Positions 7,485 to 17,438 are shown, numbered from the stretch's first letter. The stretch: DNA of 64,000 nucleotides from Mesorhizobium sp. M1B.F.Ca.ET.045.04.1.1 (GCF_003952465.1 NZ_CP034448.1:1798001-1862000); one strand, 5' to 3'. A program made the numbers and translations. The notes: a model not told the origin generated them from the letters alone.

Positions 7485-8225
7485 TCACTCCCAGCAGTCC
7501 GGCCGATCCTTGGTCCTGTCCTGGTATTCGTCGTGCAGGCGCACCCAGTCCATCAGGCCATGATAGGGGCCGGTCTCGTTGCGCCCTCTCGGCGTCATGT
7601 CGAGATAGTGGTAGGCGCCGATCAGCGCGTCGCCGCCGCGCGCGCGCGACATAAAGGTGAGGAAGATGTCGCCGCATTCGTCGCGATAGAAGACGCTGGT
7701 GCCGGGCAGGTCCTTCGATCGCAGCGGGCGTTTCTCGAAATTATAGATCGTCCCGCCGGCCGCGATCTGCCTTTCGGTGAAGGAGACCTGCATGTCGAAG
7801 TTGAAGTCGGACGCGTAGGACGACACCCAGTCGAATTTCCAGCCCATACGCTGCTTGTAGGGCAGGAGCTCGGCCAGCGGCGCCCGCGAGATGACGACCA
7901 GCGAGACGTCGTGGTGCTTGAGATGCTGGTCGGCGGCATCGATATGGTCGGCCAGGAACGAGCAGCCTTCGCAGCGGTGGTCGGAGCCCGGCGTCATCAT
8001 GAAATGGTAGACGATCAGCTGGCTCTTGCCGGCGAACAGCTCGGCGAGACGCTTCGGTCCCTGTTCGCTTTCGAAGACATAATCCTTGCGGAGCTTGAGC
8101 CAGGGCAGCTGCCGCCGCTCGGCGGCGATGCAATCGCGCAACCGCGTCAGCTCCTTCTCGCGCTCGAGGTGTTTTCTATGCGCCTCGAACCAGTCCTCCC
8201 GCGAAACCACGGTGTTGCGATGCAT
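7485..8225 (-). CDS. DUF899 family thioredoxin-fold protein
   Basis: A 246-residue protein of the DUF899 family, which has a thioredoxin-like fold. It shows RKDYVFESEQGPKRLAELF (residues 47-65), then VYHFMMTPGSDHRCEGCSF with a CxxC pair at C85 and C88, and a C-terminal YHYLDMTPRGRNE region. Function is unknown; DUF899 genes are often associated with redox or dehalogenase-like annotations. The start MHRNTVVSREDW is preferred at 8225 because GGAG lies about 8 bases upstream. The frame extends further but crosses the terminator hairpin at 8333-8409. It is followed by repeat 7352-7450. Confidence 0.82.
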   Translation of the reverse strand: MHRNTVVSREDWFEAHRKHLEREKELTRLRDCIAAERRQLPWLKLRKDYVFESEQGPKRLAELFAGKSQLIVYHFMMTPGSDHRCEGCSFLADHIDAADQHLKHHDVSLVVISRAPLAELLPYKQRMGWKFDWVSSYASDFNFDMQVSFTERQIAAGGTIYNFEKRPLRSKDLPGTSVFYRDECGDIFLTFMSRARGGDALIGAYHYLDMTPRGRNETGPYHGLMDWVRLHDEYQDRTKDRPDCWE

Positions 8226-8332
8226 GACCATCTCCTGTCCTCTCCTGCCAAGGACGTTCGACATGGGCGCGACCCGACATGGCCTGCGCGCTTTCGGCAG
8301 CTTCAAAAGTGGGGATGGCGGTCGCGAAAAAC

Positions 8333-8409
8333 AAAACCCGGGCCAATGTGAACTGACCCCCGAAGGTTGTGTCCAACTTTCGGGGGTCAGTTCAAATGGT
8401 CCGGGTTTT
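8333..8409 (-). terminator. Long hairpin terminator of fba, built from two IS150-like ends
   Basis: AAAACCCGG (8333-8341) pairs with CCGGGTTTT (8401-8409). The inner 46 bp (8349-8394) begin TGAACTGACCCCCGAA and end with the inverted copy, separated by almost no spacer. On the minus strand the stem ends in a T-rich run (GGGTTTTGTTTTT), so it should terminate fba. The inner arms resemble terminal inverted repeats of IS3-family (IS150-group) elements. Confidence 0.75.
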
Positions 8410-8433
8410 CGGTGCATTGAGAAAAGCGAGGTG

Positions 8434-9459
8434 TCAGGCGGCCTTTTCGAGGGCCGGCCGCCATTTGCCCAGCGCCGCCAGATGGTTCATGTGGGCGCGG
8501 TGGATGAAGGCCGCCTGGCCGGCGGCGACGTTCGAGGCCTTGCCGCTCCAGGCCTTCTGCGCGGCGGCCTGCAAGGCGCGGCCATAGGAGAAGGAGAGCT
8601 TCCACGGATGCGGGCCGATCACGTTGATGGCATTGAGATTGGCCGTCGCCTCCTCGTCGTCCTGGCCGCCGGAAAGGAAGGCAATGCCTTGCACCGCCAC
8701 GGGCACGGTTTCGCGGAACAGTTTGATCGTCTTCTCTGCGACTTCCTCGGGATTGTCCTTCTTGCCCGATTTCTTGCCGGAGATGACCATGTTGGGCTTG
8801 AGGATGGTGCCTTCCAGCACGACGCGCGCCGCATAGAGCTCGCCATAGAGCTTCAGCAGCGTCGCCTTGCTCACCTCATAGCAGGTATCGATCGAGTGGG
8901 CGCCGTCCATCAGCACTTCCGGCTCGACGATCGGCACGATGCCGGCCTCCTGGCAGAGCGCCGCGTAGCGGGCAAGCGCGTGCGCGTTGGAGCCGATCGA
9001 GGTCGCCGAAGGCACTTCCTTGGCGACGTCGATGTCGATCACCGCGCGCCATTTGGCGAAGCGGGCGCCGAGCTTGTAATACTCCGCCAGCCGCTCGCGC
9101 AGGCCGTCGAGACCCTCGGTGATGGTGTCGCCCGGAAAGCCGGCGAGAGGCTTGGCGCCGAGGTCGACCTTGATGCCCGGAATCGCGCCGGAGGCCTTGA
9201 TGATGTCGATCAGCGGCGTGCCGTCGGCGGCCTTCTGACGAATCGTCTCGTCATAGAGGATGACGCCGGAAATGTACTTGGTCATCGCCTCCTTGGCGCG
9301 AAACATCATCTCGCGATAGTCGCGCCGGCTGTCGGCGGTCGATTCGACGCCGATGACGTCGAAGCGCTTCTTGATGGTGCCAGAGCTCTCATCGGCGGCC
9401 AAAAGGCCCTTGCCATCGGCCACGATCGCGGCGGCTATGTCTTCGAGACGTTCGCTCAT
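8434..9459 (-). CDS. Class I fructose-bisphosphate aldolase
   Basis: A 341-residue Schiff-base aldolase that cleaves fructose 1,6-bisphosphate to dihydroxyacetone phosphate and glyceraldehyde 3-phosphate. Animal/plant-type class I motifs are present: GLLAADESSGTIKKRF (residues 18-33), KWRAVIDI (136-143), VPIVEPEVL (175-183) and EGTILKPNMV with the Schiff-base Lys at 221. There are no metal-binding histidine motifs of class II enzymes. It is the last gene of a minus-strand carbon block (tkt, gap, antiporter, pgk, fba), 213 bp after pgk, and ends in the terminator at 8333-8409. A repeat at 9533-9579 lies in its upstream gap. Confidence 0.95.
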   Translation of the reverse strand: MSERLEDIAAAIVADGKGLLAADESSGTIKKRFDVIGVESTADSRRDYREMMFRAKEAMTKYISGVILYDETIRQKAADGTPLIDIIKASGAIPGIKVDLGAKPLAGFPGDTITEGLDGLRERLAEYYKLGARFAKWRAVIDIDVAKEVPSATSIGSNAHALARYAALCQEAGIVPIVEPEVLMDGAHSIDTCYEVSKATLLKLYGELYAARVVLEGTILKPNMVISGKKSGKKDNPEEVAEKTIKLFRETVPVAVQGIAFLSGGQDDEEATANLNAINVIGPHPWKLSFSYGRALQAAAQKAWSGKASNVAAGQAAFIHRAHMNHLAALGKWRPALEKAA

Positions 9460-9532
9460 GGTGCTCTCCTTGACGGTTTCATTCCGCGCCTGGGGCGGTC
9501 AGCCCGCTGACCGCTTCAGGCCTGCGTTTTCC

Positions 9533-9579
9533 CGCAATTCCGGACGGAAAACCGCTGCGCACTTTTCCTGGAATTGCTT
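9533..9579. repeat. Second-hairpin copy of the two-hairpin repeat (pgk-fba gap)
   Basis: GCAATTCCGGACGGAAAACC...TTCCTGGAATTGC, matching the second half of copy A (7352-7450). It sits between pgk and fba and could stabilise or separate the transcripts. Confidence 0.75.
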
Positions 9580-9672
9580 CAGCAGAACACTACCGCCAAA
9601 GGAATGACGCCGGAAAGCGTGAATCGATTGAAAGTCTTCGAGCTGCGAACGTTCTCGCCGAATGTTGATAGG

Positions 9673-10869
9673 CTATTGCTTCAGCACCTCGACGCCGGGC
9701 AGCGGCTTGCCTTCCATCCATTCCAGGAAAGCGCCGCCGGCGGTCGAGACATAGGTGAAGTCGTCGGCGACGCCGGCATGGTTGAGCGCTGCCACCGTGT
9801 CGCCGCCACCGGCGACCGAGACAAGCTTACCTTCCCTGGTGCGAGCCGCAGCGTGCTTGGCCGCAGCCACCGTCGCGTGATCGAAAGGCTCGATCTCGAA
9901 GGCGCCGAGCGGGCCGTTCCACACCAGGGTCGCGGCACGGTCGATCCAGTCGGTGACGCTTTTCACGGTCTTTGCGCCGACATCGAGGATCATGCCGTCG
10001 GCCGGCACGTCCGCAATGGCGACGGTTTCGCTCGCAGCACCCGCCTTGAATTCCTTCGCCACGACGCCGTCGGCGGGCAGGATGATGGCGCAGCCGGCTT
10101 CCGCCGCCTCGATCATGATCTGCTTGGCGGTGCCGGCCAGGTCATGCTCGCAGAGCGACTTGCCGACATCGGTGCCGCGCGCGGCCAGGAAGGTGTTGGC
10201 CATGCCGCCGCCGATAACCAGCGCATCGACCTTCTTCACCAGGTTCATCAGAAGGTCGATCTTGGTCGAGACCTTGGCGCCGCCGACGATGGCCACCACG
10301 GGCCGCACCGGATTGCCGAGACCCTTTTCCAGCGCTTCGAGCTCGGCCTGCATGGTGCGGCCGGCATAGGCCGGCAGCCGGTGCGCCAGGCCCTCGGTCG
10401 ACGCGTGCGCGCGATGCGCAGCGGAAAAAGCGTCGTTGACGTAGATGTCGCCATTGGCGGCGAGATTTTCGGTGAAGGCCGGCTCATTCTTCTCTTCGGC
10501 CTTGTGGAAGCGGGTGTTTTCCAAAAGCAGGACGTCGCCGTCCTTCATGGCGGCGACCGCTTCCGCCGCCTTGTCGCCGATGCAGTCGGCGGCGAAGCGG
10601 ACCGGGCGGCCAAGCACTTGCGCCGTCGCGCGGGCGATCGGCTCCAGCGAGAATTCTGCCGAGGGGCCGTCCTTGGGACGGCCGAAATGCGCGAGCAGGA
10701 TCACCTTGGCGCCCTTGCCGGAGAGCTCGGAAATGGTCGGCGCGATGCGCTCGATGCGCGTGGCATCGGTCACCTTGCCGTCCGCTACCGGCACATTGAG
10801 GTCGACGCGCACCAGAACGCGCTTGCCGCTGACGGCGCCGATATCGTCGAGTGTCTTGAAGCCGGCCAT
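9673..10869 (-). CDS. pgk: Phosphoglycerate kinase
   Basis: A 398-residue monomeric kinase converting 1,3-bisphosphoglycerate and ADP to 3-phosphoglycerate and ATP. Family signatures are clear: [13 protein letters not shown] near residue 16, [13 protein letters not shown], the C-domain [15 protein letters not shown] and [10 protein letters not shown], and the glycine-rich [11 protein letters not shown] near the end. The start [10 protein letters not shown] at 10869 is chosen because GGAAAGGA precedes it and the family N terminus matches; the longer frame would add 27 unrelated residues. It lies between the antiporter and fba on the minus strand. Confidence 0.97.
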   Translation of the reverse strand: MAGFKTLDDIGAVSGKRVLVRVDLNVPVADGKVTDATRIERIAPTISELSGKGAKVILLAHFGRPKDGPSAEFSLEPIARATAQVLGRPVRFAADCIGDKAAEAVAAMKDGDVLLLENTRFHKAEEKNEPAFTENLAANGDIYVNDAFSAAHRAHASTEGLAHRLPAYAGRTMQAELEALEKGLGNPVRPVVAIVGGAKVSTKIDLLMNLVKKVDALVIGGGMANTFLAARGTDVGKSLCEHDLAGTAKQIMIEAAEAGCAIILPADGVVAKEFKAGAASETVAIADVPADGMILDVGAKTVKSVTDWIDRAATLVWNGPLGAFEIEPFDHATVAAAKHAAARTREGKLVSVAGGGDTVAALNHAGVADDFTYVSTAGGAFLEWMEGKPLPGVEVLKQ

Positions 10870-10971
10870 GGTCGTTCCTTTCCGCGAAAACGCGGGGACC
10901 TTACCCGGCACCGGCGACGATGCAAGGGCTGCATTGAAGGGCGCGCGCAAAAATGATGTCGTTGTGTGACG

Positions 10972-12861
10972 TCAGCTCTCGCTTGCCGCTTTTTGCGCCA
11001 CAGGATCGGGCGCCGGAGCGTCCTCGGCGGATGGCACCGCGACAGGCGCTTCTGCGGGTTTGCGCCAGTCGCGGATGAAGGCGGCGATGCGGTCGGCGAT
11101 CTCGCCGGCGCTCAGGAAAACCGGCACCCGAGCCACCGGCGCGGTCGGCTCGAAGGACAGGCCAAGCCCGGTGATGCGGCCCTTTTCGTCGACATCGCGC
11201 ACGATCAGCTCGATCGGGCCGATCATCACGCGGTCGGCATATTCGGCGTGGCCGCCGAGCCGCTCGGTGACCAGCGCGGCGACGGTGAGCTTCTGCTCGG
11301 CCTCGGTGAGGCCTGGCGCGTAGGCGGCTTCCAGCTCTCCAGCCGAGCGGGCCGGATCGACGGCGAAGGCGCCGAAGAAATCCGCATCCTCGGGGTCGAC
11401 CACGGCGCGGCTGGCGAAAAGCTTATCGAGCAGGCGCGGATAGCGGTCCGGAACGAAGATATAGACCTGGTCGCCCGCGGTCAGCCGGCCCATGTCCTGG
11501 AAGCGCATGGAGCGGCCATCGCGCAGCACCAGCGAAGGCCGCGCCCAGCGCGGGATGCGCTCGCCGCGCGCCACCGGGCTGCCTGGCGCCACGCGATAGG
11601 CGAGCAGCTCATGGTGCGCCGAGCCCGGCAGCTCGAGCTCGACCTTGTCGAGCGGCCCGAGCCGCGCCGGCACGATCAGGCCAAGGCGGCGGGCCAGCGG
11701 TCCGACGGTCCAGCCCTGCACCACCAGTGACACGAGCACGATGATGAAGGCGACGTTGAAGATCAGGCGGCCGTTCGCCAGCCCGCCGAGCAGCGGCGTG
11801 ATGGCAAGCAGGATCGAGACGGCGCCGCGCAGGCCGACCCAGGAGACGAAGGCGACCTCGGGGCGCGGCAAGCGGAACGGGGTCAGGCAGAGCCAGACGG
11901 CTAAAGGCCGCGCCACGAAGATCAGGAAAAGGCCGAGCAGAATCGCCGGCACCATGATCGCCGGGAACTGCGACGGCGTGGCGAAAAGGCCGAGAATCAG
12001 GAACATGATGATCTGCGCCAGCCACGACATGCCGTCCTGGAAGCGTTTCAGGATGGTGACGGCGCGAATGTCGGAATTGCCGGCGACGAGGCCGGCGAGA
12101 TAGACGGCCAGGAAGCCGGAGCCGCCGACGGCGCCGGCCGCCGCGAACACCATCAGCGAGAGCGTCAGCACGAAGATCGGCAGCAGGCCGTGGTCGAGAT
12201 TCAGCCGCTCGACGAGGCGCACGATGGCGAAGCCGCCAAGCACGCCGATGACGGCGCCGAGCCCCATATTGATGACGAAGCCGAGCGCAAGGTTGGTGGC
12301 GAGAACATCCGCTTGCGGATTTGCGTGGGCCGCAATGATCTCGACCAAAGTGATGGTGAGGAAAATGGCGATCGGGTCGTTGGTGCCGGATTCGACCTCG
12401 AGCGTCGAACGTACGCGCTCGCGCAGGTGGATCTCGCCGGCGCGCAGCAGGAAGAACACGGCGGCGGCGTCGGTCGAGGCGACGGCGGCGCCGAGCAGCG
12501 AAGATTCCAGCCAGCTGAGGTTGAGCAGATAAAAGGCGGCGACGCCGAAAATGCCGGTGGTGAGGATGACGCCGACGGTCGCCAGCGACAGCGCCGGCCC
12601 GGCCGCCTGGCGCAAGGCGTTGAGCGGCGTACCGAAACCGGAATCGAACAGGATGATGGCTAGAGCCAGTGAGCCGGCAAAGTAAGCCAGCCGCGCATTA
12701 TCGAATTCGATACCGAGGCCGTCGACGCCGGTGGCGAGCCCGATGCAGAGGAAGAGGAGCAGCAGGGGGGCGCCGAAGCGGAAGGCGATCAGGCTCGAAA
12801 ACGCGGCGGCCACGACAAGCGCGGTGCCGACCAGCGTTACAAGATAGATCGCATGCTCCAT
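10972..12861 (-). CDS. Potassium/proton antiporter (CPA1, NhaP2/CvrA type)
   Basis: A 629-residue inner-membrane protein. Residues 1-400 hold about 12-13 transmembrane segments with CPA1 motifs (ASTDAAAVF and ESGTNDPIAIF, the acidic pair that carries cations). A TrkA_C-like domain follows (GRSMRFQDMGRLTAGDQVYIF) and then a C-terminal cytoplasmic domain, the layout of NhaP2/CvrA K+/H+ antiporters. K+ rather than Na+ specificity is family-based inference. It sits between gap and pgk, separated from gap by a terminator (12976-13003), so it has its own promoter or depends on readthrough. The start MEHAIYLVTLVG is followed directly by the first membrane segment. Confidence 0.9.
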   Translation of the reverse strand: MEHAIYLVTLVGTALVVAAAFSSLIAFRFGAPLLLLFLCIGLATGVDGLGIEFDNARLAYFAGSLALAIILFDSGFGTPLNALRQAAGPALSLATVGVILTTGIFGVAAFYLLNLSWLESSLLGAAVASTDAAAVFFLLRAGEIHLRERVRSTLEVESGTNDPIAIFLTITLVEIIAAHANPQADVLATNLALGFVINMGLGAVIGVLGGFAIVRLVERLNLDHGLLPIFVLTLSLMVFAAAGAVGGSGFLAVYLAGLVAGNSDIRAVTILKRFQDGMSWLAQIIMFLILGLFATPSQFPAIMVPAILLGLFLIFVARPLAVWLCLTPFRLPRPEVAFVSWVGLRGAVSILLAITPLLGGLANGRLIFNVAFIIVLVSLVVQGWTVGPLARRLGLIVPARLGPLDKVELELPGSAHHELLAYRVAPGSPVARGERIPRWARPSLVLRDGRSMRFQDMGRLTAGDQVYIFVPDRYPRLLDKLFASRAVVDPEDADFFGAFAVDPARSAGELEAAYAPGLTEAEQKLTVAALVTERLGGHAEYADRVMIGPIELIVRDVDEKGRITGLGLSFEPTAPVARVPVFLSAGEIADRIAAFIRDWRKPAEAPVAVPSAEDAPAPDPVAQKAASES

Positions 12862-12975
12862 CCGGAATCGCCCCTCACATCCCCGTCCCTCCCGCTTTAC
12901 GGCAGAGTGGGGCGAAGACATGACCAGTGCAAGGCGGCAGCGTGGTTTTTTGCCCCATGCCGCTGGCGTCGAACG

Positions 12976-13003
12976 AAAAACGCCCGGCCGAAGCCGGGCG
13001 TTT
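12976..13003 (-). terminator. Rho-independent terminator of gap
   Basis: Stem AAACGCCCGGC / GCCGGGCGTTT with a CGAA loop. On the minus strand it ends in TTTTTTCG, 25 bp after the gap stop codon. Confidence 0.9.
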
Positions 13004-13027
13004 CACACGATCAAAGGCAGCCTGCGA

Positions 13028-14038
13028 TCAGGCGATGGTCTTGCCGAAGGCGACGGCCGTGTCGCCCATGCGGTTGGAGAAGCCCCACTCGTTGTCGTAC
13101 CAGGACAGCACCGAAACGAAGTTGCCGTCCATGACCTTGGTCTGGTCGAGCGCCGCGATCGAGGAATGCGGATCGTGGTTGAAGTCGATCGAGACATTCG
13201 GGTGATGGGTGACCGCCAGGATGCCCTTCAGCTTGCCCTTGGAGGCGGCGATCAGAGCTTCGTTGATCTCCTGCGCGGTGGTCGAGCGCTTGGCGATGAA
13301 CTTGAAGTCGACGACCGAGACGTTCGGGGTCGGCACGCGGATCGAGATGCCGTCGAGCTTGCCCTTGAGGTCGGGCAGCACGAGGCCGATCGCCTTGGCA
13401 GCACCCGTCGAGGTCGGGATCTGCGAGAGCGCCGCCGCGCGGGCGCGGTAGAGGTCCTTGTGCATGGTGTCCAGCGTCGGCTGGTCGCCGGTGTAGGAGT
13501 GGATCGTCGTCATCATGCCCTTCTCGATGCCGACGGTCTCGTGCAAGACGGCAGCAAGCGGCGCCAGGCAGTTGGTGGTGCAGGACGCGTTGGAGATGAC
13601 GACGTGGTCCTTGGTCAGCTTGTCGTGGTTGATGCCGTAGACCACGGTGAGGTCGGCGCCTTCGGCCGGAGCCGAGACGATGACGCGCTTGGCGCCGGCG
13701 GTCAGATGCGCGGCGGCCTTGTCGCGGGCGGTGAAGATGCCGGTGCATTCGAGCGCGATGTCGATGCCGAGCTCCTTCCAGGGCAGCTGGGTCGGATCCT
13801 TGATCGCGGTGACCTTGAACTTCTCTTTGCCGACCGAGATCTGGTCGCCGTCGACCGTCACCTCGTGCGGGAAGCGGCCATGCACGCTGTCATAGCGCAG
13901 CAGGTGCGCGTTGGTCTCGACCGGGCCGAGGTCGTTGACGGCGACGACGTCGATGTCCTTGCGGCCGGATTCATGGATCGCGCGCAGGATGTTGCGGCCG
14001 ATGCGGCCAAATCCGTTGATGGCAACTCTGACGGTCAT
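13028..14038 (-). CDS. gap: Type I glyceraldehyde-3-phosphate dehydrogenase
   Basis: A 336-residue NAD(P)-dependent enzyme that oxidises glyceraldehyde 3-phosphate to 1,3-bisphosphoglycerate. The Rossmann motif [10 protein letters not shown] is at residues 7-16. The catalytic Cys153 lies in the invariant SNASCTTNC, with substrate-binding SYTGDQ and [11 protein letters not shown] near the C terminus. The start [10 protein letters not shown] at 14038 matches the family and drops 20 upstream residues. It is downstream of tkt in the carbon block and ends at a strong terminator. Confidence 0.97.
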   Translation of the reverse strand: MTVRVAINGFGRIGRNILRAIHESGRKDIDVVAVNDLGPVETNAHLLRYDSVHGRFPHEVTVDGDQISVGKEKFKVTAIKDPTQLPWKELGIDIALECTGIFTARDKAAAHLTAGAKRVIVSAPAEGADLTVVYGINHDKLTKDHVVISNASCTTNCLAPLAAVLHETVGIEKGMMTTIHSYTGDQPTLDTMHKDLYRARAAALSQIPTSTGAAKAIGLVLPDLKGKLDGISIRVPTPNVSVVDFKFIAKRSTTAQEINEALIAASKGKLKGILAVTHHPNVSIDFNHDPHSSIAALDQTKVMDGNFVSVLSWYDNEWGFSNRMGDTAVAFGKTIA

Positions 14039-14196
14039 TTTTCTCTCCCTGGGGCTGGAAAGCGGATGGGCCCGCAGCTTCATAGCGGCGGATGGCACAA
14101 GAATCCAGCCGCAGGAGCCCAGATTTAAATCGATTAGGTTGGTCCAGCCCGGCGAAACCCTTGAATGGCTTCGCCGGACGGGCTTCCTGCTTCTAT

Positions 14197-14233
14197 ATGT
14201 CGCTCAAAGCCGCTGTGCGCTTTTGAGCGACAT
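14197..14233. repeat. Palindromic repeat between tkt and gap
   Basis: ATGTCGCTCAAA and TTTTGAGCGACAT form a near-perfect stem around GCCGCTGTGCGC, just after the tkt stop codon. It belongs to the GCATGTC...GACATGC family and may act as the 3' hairpin of tkt. Confidence 0.7.
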
Positions 14234-14241
14234 GCAACGGC

Positions 14242-16233
14242 TCAGTCGCCGTGCAGGCGCGCTTCCACCGCCTTCGCCGCGGCCTCCGCGGTGATGCCGA
14301 AATGCGGATAGAGCTGCTCGATCGAGCCGGAGGCGCCGAAGCCGTGCATGCCGACGAAGATGCCGTCAGTGCCGATGAGATGGTCCCAGCCCTGGCGGAT
14401 GCCCGCCTCGATGGCGACCTTCACCTTGGTGTTGCCGATCGTCTTCTTGCGATAGTCCTCGCTCTGCCGGTCGAACAGCTCGAAGCAGGGCACCGAGACG
14501 ACGCGGGTCGGATGGCCGTGCTTCTCGAGCAGCTCGCGGGCGCCAAGCGCGATCTCGACCTCGGATCCGGTGGCAAAGATCGTCACCGCCGCCTCGCCAT
14601 TTGCCGCGGCGAGCTCGTAGGCGCCGGAGGCGCTGAGGTTTTTCTCGCTGAACTCGTTGCGCACGGTCGGCAGGTTCTGGCGGGTCAGCGCCAGCGTCGA
14701 CGGCGTCTTTTCGGACTCCAGCGCCAACTGCCAGCATTCGGCGGTTTCGACCGCGTCGGCCGGACGGAACACATTGTGGTTCGGAATGGCGCGAAGTGCG
14801 GCCAGATGCTCGACCGGCTGGTGGGTCGGGCCGTCCTCGCCGAGGCCGATCGAGTCATGCGTCATGACGAAGATCGAGCGGATGCCCATCAGCGAGGCCA
14901 GGCGCATCGAGGGGCGGGCATAGTCGGAGAAGCACAGGAAGGTGCCGCCATAGGCGATGAGGCCGCCATGCAGCGTCAAGCCGTTGATCGCAGCCGCCAT
15001 GCCGTGCTCGCGGATGCCGTAGTGGACATAGCGCTGGCCGTAGTCGTCCGGCGTGATGTTCTTGGTCTGGCTGGTCTTGGTGTTGTTGGAGCCGGTGAGG
15101 TCGGCCGAGCCGCCGATGGTTTCGGGAACCGCGCCGTTGATCACTTCCAGTGCCATCTCCGACGACTTGCGGGTCGCGACCTTCGGCTTGTCGGCCGAGA
15201 GCTTCTTCTTGTAGTCGGCGATGACGGCATCGAAGTTGGACGGCAGCTTGCCGGCGAGGCGGCGCTCGAACTCGCCCTTCAGCTGGGCATCGGCCTTGGC
15301 GAGGCGGCCTTCCCAATCGGCGCGTGCCTTGGCGCCGCCGGTGCCGACAGCGCGCCAGGCGTCGAGAACGTCGGCCGGAACCTCGAAGGGCGGCGACTCC
15401 CAGTTGAAGAATTTGCGCGCGCCGGCGATTTCCTCGGCACCGAGCGGCGAGCCATGCGCCTTGTTGGTGCCGGCCTTGGTCGGGGCGCCGAAGCCGATGG
15501 TCGTCTTGCAGGCGATCATCGTCGGCTTGTCGGAATGGCGTGCAGCTTCGATGGCATAGGCGATCGCTTCCGGATCGGTGCCGTCGATGTGGCTGGCGTT
15601 CCAGCCGCTGGCCTGGAAGCGGGCGACCTGGTCGGTGTTGTCGGCGAGCGAGACCGGGCCGTCGATTGAGATGTTGTTGTTGTCCCAGAAGACGATCAGC
15701 TTGTTGAGCTTGAGGTGACCGGCAAGCGCGATGGCTTCCTGGGAGACGCCTTCCATCAGGCAGCCGTCGCCGGCCAGCACATAGGTATAGTGGTTGACGA
15801 GGTCGTTGCCGAAGGCGGCGTTCATGATGCGCTCGCCGAGCGCGAAGCCGACGGAATTCGCGAGGCCCTGCCCGAGCGGGCCGGTGGTGGTCTCGATGCC
15901 GGCGGCATGGCCGTATTCGGGATGGCCGGCGGTCTTCGATCCGAGCTGCCGGAAATTCTTGATCTGGTCGATCGTCATGTCCTCATAGCCGGTGAGGTAC
16001 AGGAGCGAGTAGAGCAGCATCGAGCCGTGGCCGGCCGACAGGATGAAGCGGTCGCGGTCGGCCCAGTGCGGGGCCTTGGCGTCGAATTTCAGGAAGCGGG
16101 TGAACAGCACCGTGGCGATGTCGGCGCAGCCCATGGGCAGGCCGGGGTGACCCGAATTCGCCTTTTCGACGGCGTCCATGGAGAGAAAACGGATCGCATT
16201 GGCCATCCGGTCATGTTGTTCACGCGAGGTCAT
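14242..16233 (-). CDS. tkt: Transketolase
   Basis: A 663-residue thiamine-diphosphate enzyme of the pentose phosphate pathway that transfers two-carbon ketol units. Signatures: [17 protein letters not shown] (residues 19-35), the TPP/Mg2+ motif [13 protein letters not shown] with NNNISIDG, and the pyrimidine-domain [14 protein letters not shown]. The start at 16233 ([16 protein letters not shown]) has GGAGG at ideal spacing. It is the first gene of the minus-strand block with gap, pgk and fba. Divergently it faces DUF4164-zapA, an arrangement common in Rhizobiales. Confidence 0.97.
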   Translation of the reverse strand: MTSREQHDRMANAIRFLSMDAVEKANSGHPGLPMGCADIATVLFTRFLKFDAKAPHWADRDRFILSAGHGSMLLYSLLYLTGYEDMTIDQIKNFRQLGSKTAGHPEYGHAAGIETTTGPLGQGLANSVGFALGERIMNAAFGNDLVNHYTYVLAGDGCLMEGVSQEAIALAGHLKLNKLIVFWDNNNISIDGPVSLADNTDQVARFQASGWNASHIDGTDPEAIAYAIEAARHSDKPTMIACKTTIGFGAPTKAGTNKAHGSPLGAEEIAGARKFFNWESPPFEVPADVLDAWRAVGTGGAKARADWEGRLAKADAQLKGEFERRLAGKLPSNFDAVIADYKKKLSADKPKVATRKSSEMALEVINGAVPETIGGSADLTGSNNTKTSQTKNITPDDYGQRYVHYGIREHGMAAAINGLTLHGGLIAYGGTFLCFSDYARPSMRLASLMGIRSIFVMTHDSIGLGEDGPTHQPVEHLAALRAIPNHNVFRPADAVETAECWQLALESEKTPSTLALTRQNLPTVRNEFSEKNLSASGAYELAAANGEAAVTIFATGSEVEIALGARELLEKHGHPTRVVSVPCFELFDRQSEDYRKKTIGNTKVKVAIEAGIRQGWDHLIGTDGIFVGMHGFGASGSIEQLYPHFGITAEAAAKAVEARLHGD

Positions 16234-16401
16234 GCTTCCTCCGGAAGTGGGTTGGAGCCTTGGGGGAACCCTTGGAAAGGATGCCGCGACACATAGCAGG
16301 CGCGGCCTTTTAGTCAACAAATCCGGTCGGCTTTTGCCGGGCTTGTGAAGGGGGCGGGTGCGCTACATTAGCGTTAGCGGGGGACAGTCGCGAGAGCTTT
16401 A

Positions 16402-16431
16402 TTGACGCGCGCTTCACCCGGCGCCTAATCT
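16402..16431 (+). promoter_or_regulatory. Candidate housekeeping promoter of DUF4164-zapA
   Basis: TTGACG, an 18-base spacer and TAATCT, ending 64 bp before the DUF4164 start. It is the best sigma70-like match in the tkt/DUF4164 divergent gap. Confidence 0.4.
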
Positions 16432-16494
16432 TTCCGACATAACGCGTTCTGAACGCGAGCGATTCGGTGACGGGCAGGGCATAGGACGAAGGCC

Positions 16495-16767
16495 ATGACC
16501 GGGGAAACGACCCTCAAAGAAGTCATCGCCAGGCTCGGCAAGGCCATGGAAGGGCTGGAAAACGCCGTGGCGGCGCGGCTCGAGCATGAGCGCGACTATT
16601 CGGAAGCCGAGGCCGAGGTGCAGCGCATGAATGCCGACCGCTCGCGGCTGGCGCAGGAGCTCGACAACTCCGAGGCCCGCGCCGAACGGCTGGAAGATGC
16701 CAACAAGGAAGTATCGCGCCGGCTGGTGACCGCCATGGAGACCATCCGCGCGGTCCTGGACAGGTAA
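16495..16767 (+). CDS. DUF4164 coiled-coil protein
   Basis: A 90-residue, highly charged helical protein with heptad-like spacing over nearly its whole length, e.g. AEAEVQRMNADRSRLAQEL. It matches the alphaproteobacterial DUF4164 family, which is regularly encoded immediately before zapA. It ends 4 bp before zapA, so the two are translationally linked. A division-related role is suggested by context only. Confidence 0.85.
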   Translation: MTGETTLKEVIARLGKAMEGLENAVAARLEHERDYSEAEAEVQRMNADRSRLAQELDNSEARAERLEDANKEVSRRLVTAMETIRAVLDR

Positions 16768-16771
16768 GCCA

Positions 16772-17137
16772 ATGGCACAGGTGACGGTTTCGATCGACGG
16801 CAAGCAGTACCGGATGGCCTGCGACGAGGGCCAGGAAGAGCACCTGATCGACCTCGCCGAGCGCTTCGACCGCTATGTCGCGCATCTGAAGGATTCCTTC
16901 GGCGAGATCGGCGACCAGCGGCTGACCGTGATGGCCGGCATCATGGTGATGGATGAGCTCTCGGAGCTCAACAAGCGCGTCAAGGGCATGGAGAGCGAAG
17001 TGCTGACGCTGCGCAAGACGCGCGACGAGGCGCTGACCAAGGCCGACAAGAGCGACAGCGTGCTGACCACGGCGCTCGCGGCGCTTGCCCAGCGCATGGA
17101 AGACCTGGCGACGACGCTGGCGGTGAAGAAGGCTTAA
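16772..17137 (+). CDS. zapA: Cell division protein ZapA
   Basis: A 121-residue protein that in other bacteria binds FtsZ and promotes Z-ring bundling. The N-terminal beta/alpha head is MAQVTVSIDGKQYRMACDEGQEEHLIDLAERFD (positions 1-33). A long helix with MVMDELSELNKRVKGME forms the dimer/tetramer coiled coil. Length and layout match ZapA. It is in an operon with DUF4164. Unlike in enterobacteria, I see no 6S RNA downstream. Confidence 0.9.
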   Translation: MAQVTVSIDGKQYRMACDEGQEEHLIDLAERFDRYVAHLKDSFGEIGDQRLTVMAGIMVMDELSELNKRVKGMESEVLTLRKTRDEALTKADKSDSVLTTALAALAQRMEDLATTLAVKKA

Positions 17138-17156
17138 AGCGCGCCTCGTCCGGACC

Positions 17157-17264
17157 CTAAAGCGCGTCGCGATCTTTCAGATTCGCTCCATGCGCTTCAG
17201 TTTTTGATTTTTCGCATGTCTTTGTCCCGAAACCGGTTCCCACTTTCGGGAGACATGCTTTAGC
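17157..17264. repeat. Dispersed repeat filling the zapA-peroxiredoxin gap
   Basis: The 301-bp gap 17138-17438 starts with this element. It holds a GATCTTTCAGATTCG segment, then GCATGTC...CCCGAAACCGGTTCCCACTTTCGGG...GACATGC, a stem of two nested inverted repeats. The remaining bases to 17438 show no gene. A possible -10 (TATAGA, 17372-17377) lies before the peroxiredoxin leader. Confidence 0.7.
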
Positions 17265-17438
17265 ATCCGTCGCGGAAAATCCTGCTGTCTTTTCCAGGAA
17301 AAGACGAAATTTTTCCGCCGCTTCGATCACGCTTGCAGACACAAGCCTTTTGAACCGGGCCGTCCGGCGGTATAGAAGGTTGAGCCGCCGCTGGGGTTGG
17401 CCCATGCCGGCGACATGTCACAGGGTAGGGAACACGTC

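Noticed and set aside
8086..9510. 474-residue plus-strand frame opposite fba
   Set aside because: Antisense shadow of a clear class I aldolase.
17157..17405. 82-residue minus-strand open frame
   Set aside because: It is translation of the dispersed repeat (GTGFGTKTC-type tail), a frequent false frame in rhizobial genomes.
17138..17438. 6S RNA (ssrS) downstream of zapA, as in enterobacteria
   Set aside because: The sequence is a dispersed repeat plus a leader. I see no long imperfect hairpin with a central bubble of 6S type.
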